Shown in pieces: positions 17,741-26,421 of a DNA stretch of 64,000 nucleotides. Numbering within the stretch: position 1 is the stretch's first letter; each line of letters begins with the position of its first letter. Under the pieces are notes generated by a model that ran no database searches, was not told where the DNA came from, and worked only from the letters and a program-made list of their open reading frames with translations. Source of the stretch: Planctomycetaceae bacterium (GTDB taxonomy: Bacteria > Planctomycetota > Phycisphaerae > UBA1845 > UTPLA1); NCBI GenBank assembly GCA_011525745.1, contig WYBU01000122.1, positions 38,463 to 102,462 on the forward strand. The letters run 5' to 3'. Both the position numbers and the translations under genes were made by a program.

Positions 17741-18868
17741 ATGCACATACACGTCGATTCGATCTTTCCGCTGTTGGAAAACATGAAGTCGCATCAGGCG
17801 TCGGACCTGCATCTCAAGGCCGGCCTGCCGCCCTACTACCGCGTGAACGGCGCGTTGCGCAAGATCGACGCCGACGCCGTCGACGGCGAAGGCATCTTTC
17901 AGATGCTGTTGCCGATCATCCCCTCGCGACGTCGCACCGAGTACGAGCAGCGCGGCGATCTGGATTTCGCGTTTCAGCTTCCCGACGGCGATCGCTTCCG
18001 CATCAACGCCTTCCGCTGCTGCGATCAGATGAATGCCGCCATCCGCCGCGTCAAGGCCGAAATACCCACCTATGAGTCGCTGCACCTCCCCACGATCTAC
18101 AACGAGTTGATCGAGCGAACGCACGAAGGCCTGATCATCGTCTGCGGCGTGACCGGCAGCGGAAAGAGCACCACGCTGGCGGCCATGCTGGAGCACATCA
18201 ACGCCGAGCGATCGGTCAACATCGTGACGATCGAGGACCCCGTCGAATACGTCTTCCGCCCGCACAAGGCGATCATTTCGCAGCGCGAGATCGGCATCGA
18301 CATTCCCGACTACGCCGAGGGGCTGCGCTACATAGTGCGCCAGGACCCCAACGTCATCTTCATCGGCGAGATGCGCGATCGGAATACGATGTTGGCAGCC
18401 ATCCAGGCCGCCGAGACGGGGCACCTGGTGTTCGGCAGTCTGCACACCGCGGACACGATGCAGGCGTTCGCCCGCATCCTGGAGTTCTTCCCCAAGGCCG
18501 AGCACGACTTCATCCGCGGCTCGCTGTCGAACAGTCTGGTGGCCATTCTCGCCCAACGCCTGCTGCCCGGCGCTCAGCCGGAAGTGCCGCGCGTTCCGGC
18601 GACCGAGGTTCTGCTGAACAGCCCCACGGCGCGCGACCTGGTACGCCAGGGACGCGACGAGGACATTCCCGAGTTGATCTCATCCAGCGAGGGCGAGGGC
18701 ATGCACAATTTCACGCGCTCGCTGGCCAATCTGGTTCAGTCCGAGCTGGTGTTCCGCGACACGGCGATGAAGTATGCGCCCAACCGCGACGCCCTGGCCA
18801 GCATGTTGCGCGGCATCAAGACCACGGCGCAAACCATGATCCATCGCGTGCGCGGCGGCGGGACGTAA
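17741..18868 (+). CDS. pilT: Type IV pilus retraction ATPase PilT-like
   Basis: A 375-residue secretion-superfamily ATPase. The N-terminal PAS-like domain contains the PilT hallmark SDLHLKAGLPPYYRVNG. The RecA-like domain has Walker A GVTGSGKST at 136-144, TIEDPVEYVF (Asp box), the Walker B-like VIFIGEMRD at about 204-212, and the His box GHLVFGSLHTAD. The length matches PilT rather than the longer PilB, so retraction is the likely role, acting as a hexamer at the inner-membrane base of the pilus. GGAAG lies 7 bp before ATG 17741. No other pilus gene adjoins it, so its partners are elsewhere. Confidence 0.9.
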   Translation: MHIHVDSIFPLLENMKSHQASDLHLKAGLPPYYRVNGALRKIDADAVDGEGIFQMLLPIIPSRRRTEYEQRGDLDFAFQLPDGDRFRINAFRCCDQMNAAIRRVKAEIPTYESLHLPTIYNELIERTHEGLIIVCGVTGSGKSTTLAAMLEHINAERSVNIVTIEDPVEYVFRPHKAIISQREIGIDIPDYAEGLRYIVRQDPNVIFIGEMRDRNTMLAAIQAAETGHLVFGSLHTADTMQAFARILEFFPKAEHDFIRGSLSNSLVAILAQRLLPGAQPEVPRVPATEVLLNSPTARDLVRQGRDEDIPELISSSEGEGMHNFTRSLANLVQSELVFRDTAMKYAPNRDALASMLRGIKTTAQTMIHRVRGGGT

Positions 18869-18953
18869 CCGCCGATTATTTGACCGTCGTCGTCAGAACC
18901 CCGGGCGCAAGCCGCGAGGCCGACGCGGCGATGCGCGACTTTCCCGCAAAAGC

Positions 18954-19059
18954 GACGCGCCCGCGCCGGCTTCGACGACTCGAAACCGACGCGGGCGCGT
19001 CTTGCGTGGTTCATCACGGCTCGACTGCGGCGGCGTCATCGAGGAGTCGACGCCGCCGC
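18954..19059. terminator. Two strong hairpins between convergent genes
   Basis: Arms GACGCGCCCGCG (18954-18965) and its exact complement (18990-19001) enclose a 24-base loop that itself contains TTCGA/TCGAA. A second stem uses GCGGCGGCGTC (19027-19037) and its complement (19049-19059). There is no T-run, so a bidirectional or protein-dependent termination role for pilT and the facing gene is inferred. Confidence 0.5.
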
Positions 19060-19093
19060 GATTCACCCGCCGAGAAAAGAGATCAAAACTCAA

Positions 19094-19360
19094 TCACGCG
19101 GCGACTTCGCGACCCCGGCGCGTCAGCGCCGCGGCGAAAATCTCCTGTCCCATGTCGTTGCTCAGGGCGCCGGCCCATACCAGGCCCTCGTCCCGCAACT
19201 CGATCAGCCACTCGCGCACGCGCATCAGCGCTTCGTCGTCCGAGTAACCGGAGTGGCGCGCAATCTCGGACGAAAGCTCGAACTCAGTCAGCGGACCCTT
19301 GACCAGCCGTCGCAAAATGACCAACTGGTGCTGTCGTGCATCCTGGAGTGTTTCGATCAT
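19094..19360 (-). CDS. Small helical protein, possible winged-helix domain
   Basis: An 88-residue protein starting at ATG 19360, which has AGGGGGGAG 4 bp upstream, a strong ribosome-binding site. The sequence runs MIETLQDARQHQLVILRRLV, then GPLTEFELSSEIARHSGYSD, then MRVREWLIELRDEGLVWAG. This helix-turn-helix-strand spacing looks like a winged-helix domain of the MarR/PadR general type, but I cannot name a family. The open frame continues upstream to 19771 with low-quality sequence that overlaps the divergent TPR gene, so the long version is unlikely. Confidence 0.55.
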   Translation of the reverse strand: MIETLQDARQHQLVILRRLVKGPLTEFELSSEIARHSGYSDDEALMRVREWLIELRDEGLVWAGALSNDMGQEIFAAALTRRGREVAA

Positions 19361-19627
19361 GTGCTCCCCCCTGACCCATGGTATGCGGCCGTCGATTGCG
19401 CGACTGCCGATCAACTCTAGGCCGCCGTCGGCGCGTTGTCCAATGCGCACCACGGAATATGACGTGTACAGGTTATCGCGCCTGCGATTTCCCACGTTGA
19501 ATACGATCGGCGGAATCTGCCGAGTTCGATCCCATCCGTCGTGATCCGACGCCGCCCGGCAATACGTCCGCTCCAGCCCCCCACTTGACCTTTGGTTTGG
19601 CCTTGGTACCTTTGAAGGAGTCAGGCA

Positions 19628-19741
19628 ATGCGGATCGCCCCGCCGAGCGAAAAAGCCCCCCCGGGCGTAACCGCGGATGTTCCCACGTATGGAGCGCCAC
19701 GTGAGCGACGCCGACAAATCCAAGGCTCGCAAATGGTTTGA
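19628..19741 (+). CDS. Possible 37-codon leader ORF overlapping the TPR gene start
   Basis: An ATG at 19628 is preceded at 7 bp by AAGGAG, one of the best ribosome-binding sites in the window, and opens a 37-codon frame ending at TGA 19739-19741. It overlaps the first 41 bases of the TPR gene in another frame. A TTGACC (19585-19590) with a weak TACCTT 16 bp on could drive it. It may be a coupled leader peptide or a chance ORF. The product (MRIAPPSEKAPPGVTADVPT onward) has no recognisable domain. The rest of the spacer 19361-19584 shows nothing clear. Confidence 0.3.
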   Translation: MRIAPPSEKAPPGVTADVPTYGAPRERRRQIQGSQMV

Positions 19742-21125
19742 ACGCGCCAAGGCCGTCGCCGATACGCGCAATTACGAGTACGCCATCGAGGCCTACATCG
19801 GCGGCCTGAAGCTCTGGCCCGACGCGGTCGAAGAGGGACACAAGCCGTTGCGCGTCGTCGCCACGGCGCGCAAGATGGCCGGCAAGAAGGGACTGGGCTT
19901 TCTCGAATCACGCAAGCACGGAACATCCGGCAAAGACGCGCTCCAGAACATGCTCAACGCCGAGTTCCTGTGGGCGTACGATCCAGGCAACGTCAGCCAC
20001 ATGGAGGCCTTCATCATCAACGCCGCGCGCGCCGGGGCGAACGCAGCCGCCGCCTGGATGGCCCCCATCTGCGTCGAGGCGCTGCTACAGGAAAAGAAGG
20101 TGCCGGTGGCGCGCTACCAGGCGCTGTGGAACGCGCTCGATGCGGCCGGCGAGGCGGCTTCCCACCAATCGCAATACGCCGTCGCGCTCGAAGCCTTCAA
20201 TAACATGACGCGCATTGCCACGCTCTGGCAGCAACAGCACAAGTCGGCCGAAGCCGCCAAGGCCGTCGGCGATGCACAAAGCAAGCTGACGATCGTCAAG
20301 GGTCGCTTCGACTCCGACAAGGGTTTCACCGAGTCCATCCGCGACAAGGCGTCGCAGGACGATCTGCGCGACAAGGACCGCTTGGTACAGGCCGAGGACC
20401 GGCTGTCGGACCTGATCGACAAGGCCCGCGCCGAGTACGAAGCCGATCGTCAATCGGTCGCCAAGCTCAACGCATACGTCGATCTGCTGACGCGGCGTGA
20501 GAGCGAACCCGAGGAAAATCTGGCGATCGACGTCCTCGAGCAGGCGTACGTCGAGACGAAGAATTACAGCATCAGGGTGCGGGCCGACGACATTCGCATC
20601 AAGCAGTTGAACCGCGCGGCGCGCCACATCGTCGCCCGCGCCAAGGCCGATCCCGAAAACGCCGCCATTCGCGAAGAAGCCCGGCAACATCGCCGCAAGC
20701 AGCTCGACTTCGAAATACAGGTCTTCGAGGAGCGCATCAGGCAATATCCCACCGACCTGCGAGTCCGGTTCGCCCTGGCCGAACGCTACTTCAAAGACCG
20801 GCGGCTGGATGACGCCATTCCGCTGTTCCAGCAGGCGCAGAATGACGGTCGCCATCGCGCCGCGTGCCGGCTGTACCTGGGGCGCTGCTTCTTCGACAAG
20901 TCGCTGTTTGCCGAGGCCTGCAACATTCTGAGGAAAGCGATCGAGGCTCACGAAGGCGGCGGCGACGACACCGGCAAACAGTTGTACTATTGGCTCGGCC
21001 GTGCCTTGGAAGCCGACGACCATCTCGAAGAGGCCGGCGCCGCGTACGGTCAGCTCATACAGTGGGACTACAACTACCTCGACGCCCGCGCCCGCCTGGA
21101 GCAGCTTCGAAAGAAGGCCGGCTGA
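19701..21125 (+). CDS. Tetratricopeptide-repeat protein
   Basis: About 474 residues, soluble, no signal peptide, almost entirely helical and charged. TPR-like helix pairs are visible at the N-terminus (AKAVADTRNYEYAIEAYIGG) and C-terminus (LRVRFALAERYFKDRRLDDA; AACRLYLGRCFFDKSLFAEA; LYYWLGRALEADDHLEEAGA). The middle (about 170-330) is a long Lys/Glu/Arg-rich region likely to form coiled coil. It is probably a scaffold; partner unknown. I chose GTG 19701 because GGAG lies 6 bp upstream and the domain begins there. ATGs at 19677 and 19689 are in frame without good sites. Its 5' end is overlapped by a possible leader ORF. Confidence 0.75.
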   Translation: MSDADKSKARKWFERAKAVADTRNYEYAIEAYIGGLKLWPDAVEEGHKPLRVVATARKMAGKKGLGFLESRKHGTSGKDALQNMLNAEFLWAYDPGNVSHMEAFIINAARAGANAAAAWMAPICVEALLQEKKVPVARYQALWNALDAAGEAASHQSQYAVALEAFNNMTRIATLWQQQHKSAEAAKAVGDAQSKLTIVKGRFDSDKGFTESIRDKASQDDLRDKDRLVQAEDRLSDLIDKARAEYEADRQSVAKLNAYVDLLTRRESEPEENLAIDVLEQAYVETKNYSIRVRADDIRIKQLNRAARHIVARAKADPENAAIREEARQHRRKQLDFEIQVFEERIRQYPTDLRVRFALAERYFKDRRLDDAIPLFQQAQNDGRHRAACRLYLGRCFFDKSLFAEACNILRKAIEAHEGGGDDTGKQLYYWLGRALEADDHLEEAGAAYGQLIQWDYNYLDARARLEQLRKKAG

Positions 21126-21143
21126 GCGCGGTTCGCCCCGTCG

Positions 21144-21665
21144 CTACGGTGCAGCGTTGCGCGCATCGAGCCGCCGCCCGTGTGCGTCGTACAGGCTCAG
21201 ATCCACGTTCAGCAACACCTTGGTGGCCCAGACGATCTGCCCCGTGTGAAACGCGAAGTGCTCGACGACGTGGAAGACCGCCGCGACGACCGTCGTGTCA
21301 TATCCCTGGATTGAAACCGGCTCGGCCAGACGCGCATCGGACAGGCCGGAGATGATCCGGCGGGCGTCGCTCACCGTCGATTCCAGATCGGCGACGAGCT
21401 GCTCCGTCGGCAGCGGGTGGCGCCGTGCGAATTCGGCCGGGCGATCACGCTCGAAGGACCGGCCGCCGATGCCGGCGACGATCCACTGCGCGACGTTGCC
21501 GCGCAGGTGCAGCAACAGGTTGCCCACGCTGTTGCTGCGCTCGTTGACTCGGAACCACATTTGCTCGCCGGACAGCAAGCGGGCGCAGCGCAGCGCCTGG
21601 CGCAGATGATCGTCGAGCTTGGCGGCGGCGTAGTCGCGAAAAGTCGAAAGTGCGCCGAAGGACAT
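21144..21665 (-). CDS. DinB/DUF1572-like four-helix protein
   Basis: A 173-residue protein of the DinB/YfiT-like superfamily: FRDYAAAKLDDHLRQALRC, then EQMWFRVNERSNSVGNLLLHLRGNVAQWI, and near the end AAVFHVVEHFAFHTGQIVWATKVL. The histidines in LLLHLRGN and in FHVVEHFAFHTGQ fit the metal triad of this fold. Some family members are thiol-dependent S-transferases, but activity here is unknown. Start candidates are ATG 21665 (GGGG 7 bp upstream, chosen) and ATG 21677. The frame reading into the upstream 49-bp repeats (to 21794) is an artefact. Confidence 0.7.
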   Translation of the reverse strand: MSFGALSTFRDYAAAKLDDHLRQALRCARLLSGEQMWFRVNERSNSVGNLLLHLRGNVAQWIVAGIGGRSFERDRPAEFARRHPLPTEQLVADLESTVSDARRIISGLSDARLAEPVSIQGYDTTVVAAVFHVVEHFAFHTGQIVWATKVLLNVDLSLYDAHGRRLDARNAAP

Positions 21666-21721
21666 AAACGACCCCATGTGTCGGATGTTCCCGCGTGGCA
21701 CGTGCTTGCAGCCGTCCGAGC

Positions 21722-22064
21722 CCGGGTAGGGTGGGTTGTACTCAACCCACCATCGCTCGCGCACGGATGCCCGGGTAGGGTGGGCTGTACTCAACCCACC
21801 ATTGCTCGCACACGGGCACCCGCGTAGGGTGGGTTGTACTCAACCCACCATTGCTCGCACACGGGCACCCGCGTAGGGTGGGTTGTACTCAACCCACCAT
21901 TGCTCGCACACGGGCACCCGCGTAGGGTGGGTTGTACTCAACCCACCATTGCTCGCCCACGGACGCCCGCGTAGGGTGGGTTGTACTCAACCCACCATTG
22001 CTCGCGCACGGACGCCCGGGTAGGGTGGGTTGTACTCAACCCACCATCGCTCGCGCACCGGCGC
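21722..22064 (+). repeat. Seven tandem copies of a 49-bp hairpin unit
   Basis: Units begin at 21722, 21771, 21820, 21869, 21918, 21967 and 22016 and are nearly identical. Each contains a perfect hairpin with arms GGTGGGTTG and CAACCCACC around TACT; the second unit has one arm change. Units abut directly without spacers. Further copies occur at 31437-31530, 31800-31890 and, inverted, at 35153-35190. The 529-bp gap between serA and the DinB gene consists almost wholly of this array and the repeat after it. Confidence 0.92.
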
Positions 22065-22197
22065 CCGAAGCCTGACGGCGCGCCGCACGCGCCCGGCGCG
22101 TTCGAATGTCGCGGTCGCGGTCTTGGCCGCCCGATCCCGCTCGCTCACGCTTCGCGGCTCGGATCAGCCGCTCGCTGGCGCTGCGCGGCGCGGATCA
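22065..22197. repeat. Composite repeat module reaching into the serA stop codon
   Basis: Starts with CGAAGCCTGACGGCGCGCCG, shared with the loci at 31.5, 31.9 and 35.1 kb, and ends with two adjacent copies of the module read on the minus strand as TGATCCGAGCCGCGAAGCG. The last copy's TGA (22197-22195) is the serA stop codon. Confidence 0.8.
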
Positions 22198-23412
22198 CAC
22201 CGCGGCGGGCTGGAGCAATTCCACCGCCAGCACGTGCTCGTTGCCCGTGCGAATGGCGTCAACTACAGCGGCGTCCGGCGCGCGGCTGACGCAAATTCGC
22301 GCATACGCCGCCTGTTCGCCTGCGACAATGACGTTTTCCATGTGCTCAACGTTGACGTGCGCTCGACTGAGATGCGTCAGCACGTGCGCCAGCACGCCGG
22401 GCTGATTGTGATGCCGCACGATCAGCATTCGCCCAGCCGCCGACCACGGCGCGACGTTGACGCAGTGATCGCACACGCCGCTCGCGCGGAATTGCCGCAC
22501 GAGTCGCACGGCCTCGGCCGCGATGGCGTTCTGCGCCTGCTCGGTCGATGCGCCGATGTGGTGCGTGCCATAAACGACGCCGCCGGCCTGCATGATTTCG
22601 GCGACGAACGGCCCGGCCCCGACCTTGGGTTCGCCGGGGAAGACGTCCACCGCCGCGCGCAGCTTGCGCTCACGCACCGCCGCGGCCAGCGCGGCGTAGT
22701 CGAGCACGTCGGCCCGCGCGGTATTGATGACGTAGCTGCCGGGACGCAGGCGATTCAGCACGTCGGCGTTGATCAGGTTGAGCGTCTCGGTCGCCGCCGC
22801 CAGATGAATCGTCAGGATGTCGCACCGTTCCGCGACTTCGGCGGGACCGGCGGCGTAACGGACGTTCATCGCCGCCGCCGCTTCCGCGGTCAGCGAGCGG
22901 CTCCAGGCGACAACGTTCATCTCGAACGCGCGAGCGCGGTCGATGACGGCGCGGCCGATCTGCCCCGTGCCGATGACACCCAGCGTGCGGTCCTTCAGTC
23001 CGCGCGCCTCGGAATACTCCTTCTTGTTCCACTGCCCGGCCCGCAGGTCGACCACGTTCTCGACGATGCGGCGGTCCAGCGCCAGAATCAGCGCGAACGT
23101 CAACTCCGCGACCGCGATGGCGTTCTTGCCCGGGCAGTTGGCGACGAGAATGCCGCGGCGCGAGGCGGTGGCCACGTCGATGGTGTTGTAACCGGCGCCG
23201 GCGCGCAGCACGAGCGACAGGTGCGGCGACGCGCCCAGCGCGTCGGCGCCGACGACGGTGCTGCGGACGATCAGCACGGCGCAGCGCGTGGATGCGACCG
23301 CGTCGCGCAGCGCGGCGTCCTTGAGGCCCGGTTCGTAGGCGACTTCGAAGCCCGACTTCTTCAGCTCCTCGATCCCCCACGACTCGAATTTGTCCGCAAT
23401 CAGAATCTTCAT
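22195..23412 (-). CDS. serA: D-3-phosphoglycerate dehydrogenase
   Basis: A 405-residue NAD-dependent dehydrogenase for the first step of serine synthesis (3-phosphoglycerate to 3-phosphohydroxypyruvate). It has the 2-hydroxyacid dehydrogenase fold: RAGAGYNTID near residue 70, NAD loop GTGQIG at 148-153, catalytic R233 (NTARAD), E261 (VFPGEP) and the histidine at 284/285 (THHIGAST). A C-terminal ACT domain (about 330-405, MLIVRHHNQPGVLAHVL) suggests allosteric control, classically by serine. ATG 23412 follows GGAAAG; the open frame to 23550 lacks the conserved start. The stop codon lies in a repeat. No serB or serC is nearby. Confidence 0.92.
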   Translation of the reverse strand: MKILIADKFESWGIEELKKSGFEVAYEPGLKDAALRDAVASTRCAVLIVRSTVVGADALGASPHLSLVLRAGAGYNTIDVATASRRGILVANCPGKNAIAVAELTFALILALDRRIVENVVDLRAGQWNKKEYSEARGLKDRTLGVIGTGQIGRAVIDRARAFEMNVVAWSRSLTAEAAAAMNVRYAAGPAEVAERCDILTIHLAAATETLNLINADVLNRLRPGSYVINTARADVLDYAALAAAVRERKLRAAVDVFPGEPKVGAGPFVAEIMQAGGVVYGTHHIGASTEQAQNAIAAEAVRLVRQFRASGVCDHCVNVAPWSAAGRMLIVRHHNQPGVLAHVLTHLSRAHVNVEHMENVIVAGEQAAYARICVSRAPDAAVVDAIRTGNEHVLAVELLQPAAV

Positions 23413-23658
23413 GGCTTTCCCACACTGTGATCGATTGATCCGCAAACCGGCCCGCATCATGGTCGCGCCGTCCCGGTCGTACGTCAACACGTGCGCCAAA
23501 CACCGAAGCCGTCGATGGATTTGGGCCGGATCGGCGGGGCGAGCCGTCATTCCGGTTCAAGCGTGCGTGGTTTGCGGCGTGTTGTTCTTATTCCTGGTTT
23601 GTGCATCCTGGCCGCCGACCTGTGTCATGCGGCTCGTGGCGTGCGCGATTCGATTTGA

Positions 23659-23683
23659 GATTTGAGATCTGAGATCTCAAATC
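23659..23683. repeat. Perfect 11-bp inverted repeat in an AT-rich patch
   Basis: Arms GATTTGAGATC (23659-23669) and GATCTCAAATC (23673-23683) with a 3-base spacer, in a locally AT-rich patch of the 357-bp gap 23413-23769. It lies about 87 bp downstream of the ABC ATPase gene and upstream of serA. It may be a terminator or operator. The rest of the gap shows nothing recognisable. Confidence 0.6.
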
Positions 23684-23769
23684 CCGGTGCTTGACGGACG
23701 AACCCGATTCAAGGCGAACTGCCACGGTCGAGCGTTTCGCACCTCACGATGACCACTCGCCGCTTGAAA

Positions 23770-24765
23770 CTACACCGGCGCGTCCGAGTCGCCGCTGCGA
23801 AAAACGCGCTCGATCACGTCCTCGATCGGCGGGTCCTCGATCGTCAGGTCCAGCACCGGCAGCTCCGCCAGCATCCGTCCCGTCACGGCCGCGGCCTGCT
23901 CGCGCGGCACGCGCACCGCAACTTTCCGCGGCTCCTGCGTCAGCACGCCGCCGTAAACCGAGAAATCGTGGCCATTCAGATCGCGGTCGAGATCGATCGT
24001 AATCACTTTGTAGGGCGCCACGCGATCGGCCAGATCGTCGAGCGGGCCGTCGAACAACAGCTTCCCGTGATGAATGATGATGACGCGCCGGCACAGCGCC
24101 GTCACATCCGCCATGTAATGGCTCGTGAGAATGATCGTCGCGCCGGTGCGGCGGTTGTACTCCTGTATGAACGTCCGGATGCGGGCCTGCATCGTCACGT
24201 CCAGGCCGATCGTCGGTTCATCCAGAAACAGCACGGCCGGCCGATGCAGCAACGACGCGGCGATCTCGCACTTCATGCGCTCGCCCAGCGACAGGTTGCG
24301 CACCGGCTTCTTCAGCAATGGACCCAGGTCCAGCAGATCGGTCAGCTCGCCCAGCGTCCGATCGAAGTCCGATCGCGGTACGCCGAAGACCGCGGCGTGA
24401 ACAAGGAACGAGTCGGCGGCCGGGATGTCCCAGTTCAGTTGCGAGCGCTGTCCCATGATCAGGCTGATGCGCCGCAGATAGTCGGGAGACCGCCGCCACG
24501 GAACTTCGCCGAGTATGGTCGCCTCGCCCGAAGTTGGATGCAGCAGGCCGCTGAGCATCTTGAGCGTGGTGGTCTTGCCGGCCCCGTTCGGCCCGAGGAA
24601 TCCGACGATTTCGCCCTCCGGCACGGCGAAGCTAACATCCTTCACGGCAAGGACTTCGCGGAATTCACGGCGTACCAGGCTGCGCAGCGCAGCGCCGAGG
24701 CCCGCTTCGCGCTGAGGGACGCGAAAGAGCTTGGTTAAACGATTTACAATGATCTGTTCCGGCAT
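23770..24765 (-). CDS. ABC transporter ATP-binding protein (COG4586-like)
   Basis: A 331-residue ABC-2-type ATPase. Motifs in order: Walker A GPNGAGKTTT, Q-loop in IMGQRSQLNW, signature LSLGERMKCEIAA, Walker B VLFLDEPTIGLD, and H-loop ILTSHYMAD. The N-terminal extension before the core (LTKLFRVPQREAGLGAALRS) and the C-terminal tail after about residue 245 match the COG4586 ATPases, which work with two six-helix permeases. No such permease is in the window, so it is an orphan here. ATG 24765 opens the conserved region; the frame to 24903 is not family-like. Substrate unknown. Confidence 0.85.
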   Translation of the reverse strand: MPEQIIVNRLTKLFRVPQREAGLGAALRSLVRREFREVLAVKDVSFAVPEGEIVGFLGPNGAGKTTTLKMLSGLLHPTSGEATILGEVPWRRSPDYLRRISLIMGQRSQLNWDIPAADSFLVHAAVFGVPRSDFDRTLGELTDLLDLGPLLKKPVRNLSLGERMKCEIAASLLHRPAVLFLDEPTIGLDVTMQARIRTFIQEYNRRTGATIILTSHYMADVTALCRRVIIIHHGKLLFDGPLDDLADRVAPYKVITIDLDRDLNGHDFSVYGGVLTQEPRKVAVRVPREQAAAVTGRMLAELPVLDLTIEDPPIEDVIERVFRSGDSDAPV

Positions 24766-24990
24766 GAACCGGCCGTCTATACTCTTGGGTTCAATCGGGC
24801 GCGAACGTGTCGTCTTTGTCTCACCGACCATACGAGCGCCGGCTGATCGGGCGCAGCCGCGGCCTCTCGGGCGCCATTGGATTCGACGAGTCCAGCCGAC
24901 CATGCCGGCCCGCCCGCTTCGGACACCGTGTCCAAGTCGCTACGATGCGCCCTGACCGCACGGAAGCATCATACGTGAGGTTTCACTCCC

Positions 24991-26355
24991 ATGGCACGAC
25001 GAGTTCTGGGCATTCTGGTCGGCGGCGGCCCGGCGCCGGGCATCAACGGGGTCATCGAGGCGGCGACGATCGAGGCCATAAACAACCGTTTCGCCGTCGT
25101 CGGCATTTACGACGGCTTTCAGTGGCTGTCCCATCCGAACTTCGATCCGGACAAACATACCACGGCGCTGACGATTCCGCGCGTGTCGCGCATTCACTTC
25201 GGCGGCGGATCCATCCTTCGAACGGCGCGGACCACGCTGTTGGATGAACGGCGACTGGGCACCAGCATCGTCGTCGAGCCGGACACGCCGCGCGTCGAGC
25301 AGGTGCTGGCCAATGTTCGCGCAGCGGGGATCACGCACCTGATCACCATCGGCGGTGACGACACGGCGCTGTCGGCCCGTTTTGTGGACGAGGCGGCCGG
25401 CAGCTCGCTGCGCGTCGTTCACGTGCCCAAGACGATCGACAACGATCTGCCGCTGCCGGGCGACGTGCAGACGTTCGGATTTGCGACCGCGCGGCACATC
25501 GGCGCCACGATCGTGGCCAATCTGATGGAGGATGCCAAGACGACGTCGCGCTGGTATCTCGTCGTGACCATGGGGCGCAAGGCCGGATTTCTGGCGCTGG
25601 GCATCGGGAAAGCCGCCGGCGCGACGATCACACTGATTCCGGAGGAATTCCCGCAGAAGACGACGATCGCACAGATCGCCGACGTGCTGGAAGGGGCGAT
25701 CATCAAGCGCCAGGGCTACGGGCGGCCCGACGGCGTGGCGGTCGTCGCCGAGGGATTGGCGTATCGGCTGGGCGATCGGGAGGAACTGGAGCGGCTGCTG
25801 AAACGCGAGGTTCCGCTGGACGCGGCCGGCCACCCGCGCCTGTCGGAAGTGCCGTTGGGTCAATTGCTCAAGGACGAGCTGACGCGGCGGTTCCGGTCGC
25901 GCGGCGATCATTCAACTTTCGTGGCGCACACGCTCGGGTATGAGCTGCGCTGCGCGCCGCCCACGCCGTTCGAGATGGATTACTGCCGCGACCTGGGCTT
26001 CGGCGCGGTGCGCATCCTGATGGGCGCCGAGGGCGAATATCCGCCGGGCGTGATGATCACGTATCAACAGGGCAACCTGAAGCCGATGGATTTCGCCCAC
26101 ATGATCGACCCGCAGACGCGTCGAACGCGTATCCGCCTGGTCGATCTCTGCTCGGATCACTATCGCGTCGCGCGAGCGTACATGGTACGGCTCGAAAAAT
26201 CGGACCTGGAGTCGAACGAGACGACCACCAAGCTGGCGGCGCTGGCGCGCATGACGCCGGAGGAGTTTCGCCAGAAATTCCGCTCGGCGGCGTACGACCT
26301 CGACGACGGCACGGAGGGCCGCTGCGGCATCGGCTCGCGGCTGATGGGCGCGTGA
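24991..26355 (+). CDS. pfp: 6-phosphofructokinase, pyrophosphate-type signature
   Basis: A 454-residue group A phosphofructokinase. The phosphoryl-donor loop reads GGDD at 121-124, and the active-site strand PKTIDND at 146-152 carries K147. In this family the second Asp of GGDD together with Lys in PKTIDND marks pyrophosphate-dependent enzymes; ATP enzymes have Gly and usually PGTIDND. MGRKAGFLAL (fructose-6-phosphate contact) is intact. It should therefore interconvert fructose-6-phosphate and fructose-1,6-bisphosphate using PPi, reversibly. ATG 24991 has GAGG 11 bp upstream. It is monocistronic and divergent from the ABC ATPase. The family is certain, the donor strongly suggested. Confidence 0.87.
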   Translation: MARRVLGILVGGGPAPGINGVIEAATIEAINNRFAVVGIYDGFQWLSHPNFDPDKHTTALTIPRVSRIHFGGGSILRTARTTLLDERRLGTSIVVEPDTPRVEQVLANVRAAGITHLITIGGDDTALSARFVDEAAGSSLRVVHVPKTIDNDLPLPGDVQTFGFATARHIGATIVANLMEDAKTTSRWYLVVTMGRKAGFLALGIGKAAGATITLIPEEFPQKTTIAQIADVLEGAIIKRQGYGRPDGVAVVAEGLAYRLGDREELERLLKREVPLDAAGHPRLSEVPLGQLLKDELTRRFRSRGDHSTFVAHTLGYELRCAPPTPFEMDYCRDLGFGAVRILMGAEGEYPPGVMITYQQGNLKPMDFAHMIDPQTRRTRIRLVDLCSDHYRVARAYMVRLEKSDLESNETTTKLAALARMTPEEFRQKFRSAAYDLDDGTEGRCGIGSRLMGA

Positions 26356-26421
26356 TCGCCCGCCGGACCGTGCCGTCCGCGCTTTGCACGCGGACGTCCC
26401 GGGCGCCGCTTCGCAAGCAAC

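Noticed and set aside
19094..19771. 225-codon version of the small winged-helix-like gene
   Set aside because: Its N-terminal part overlaps the divergent TPR gene and looks random. ATG 19360 has a strong ribosome-binding site.
21722..22064. CRISPR array
   Set aside because: The 49-bp units abut with no unique spacers and contain strong palindromes; they are tandem hairpin repeats. The same holds for the 30-bp array at 63721-64000. No cas gene is in the window.
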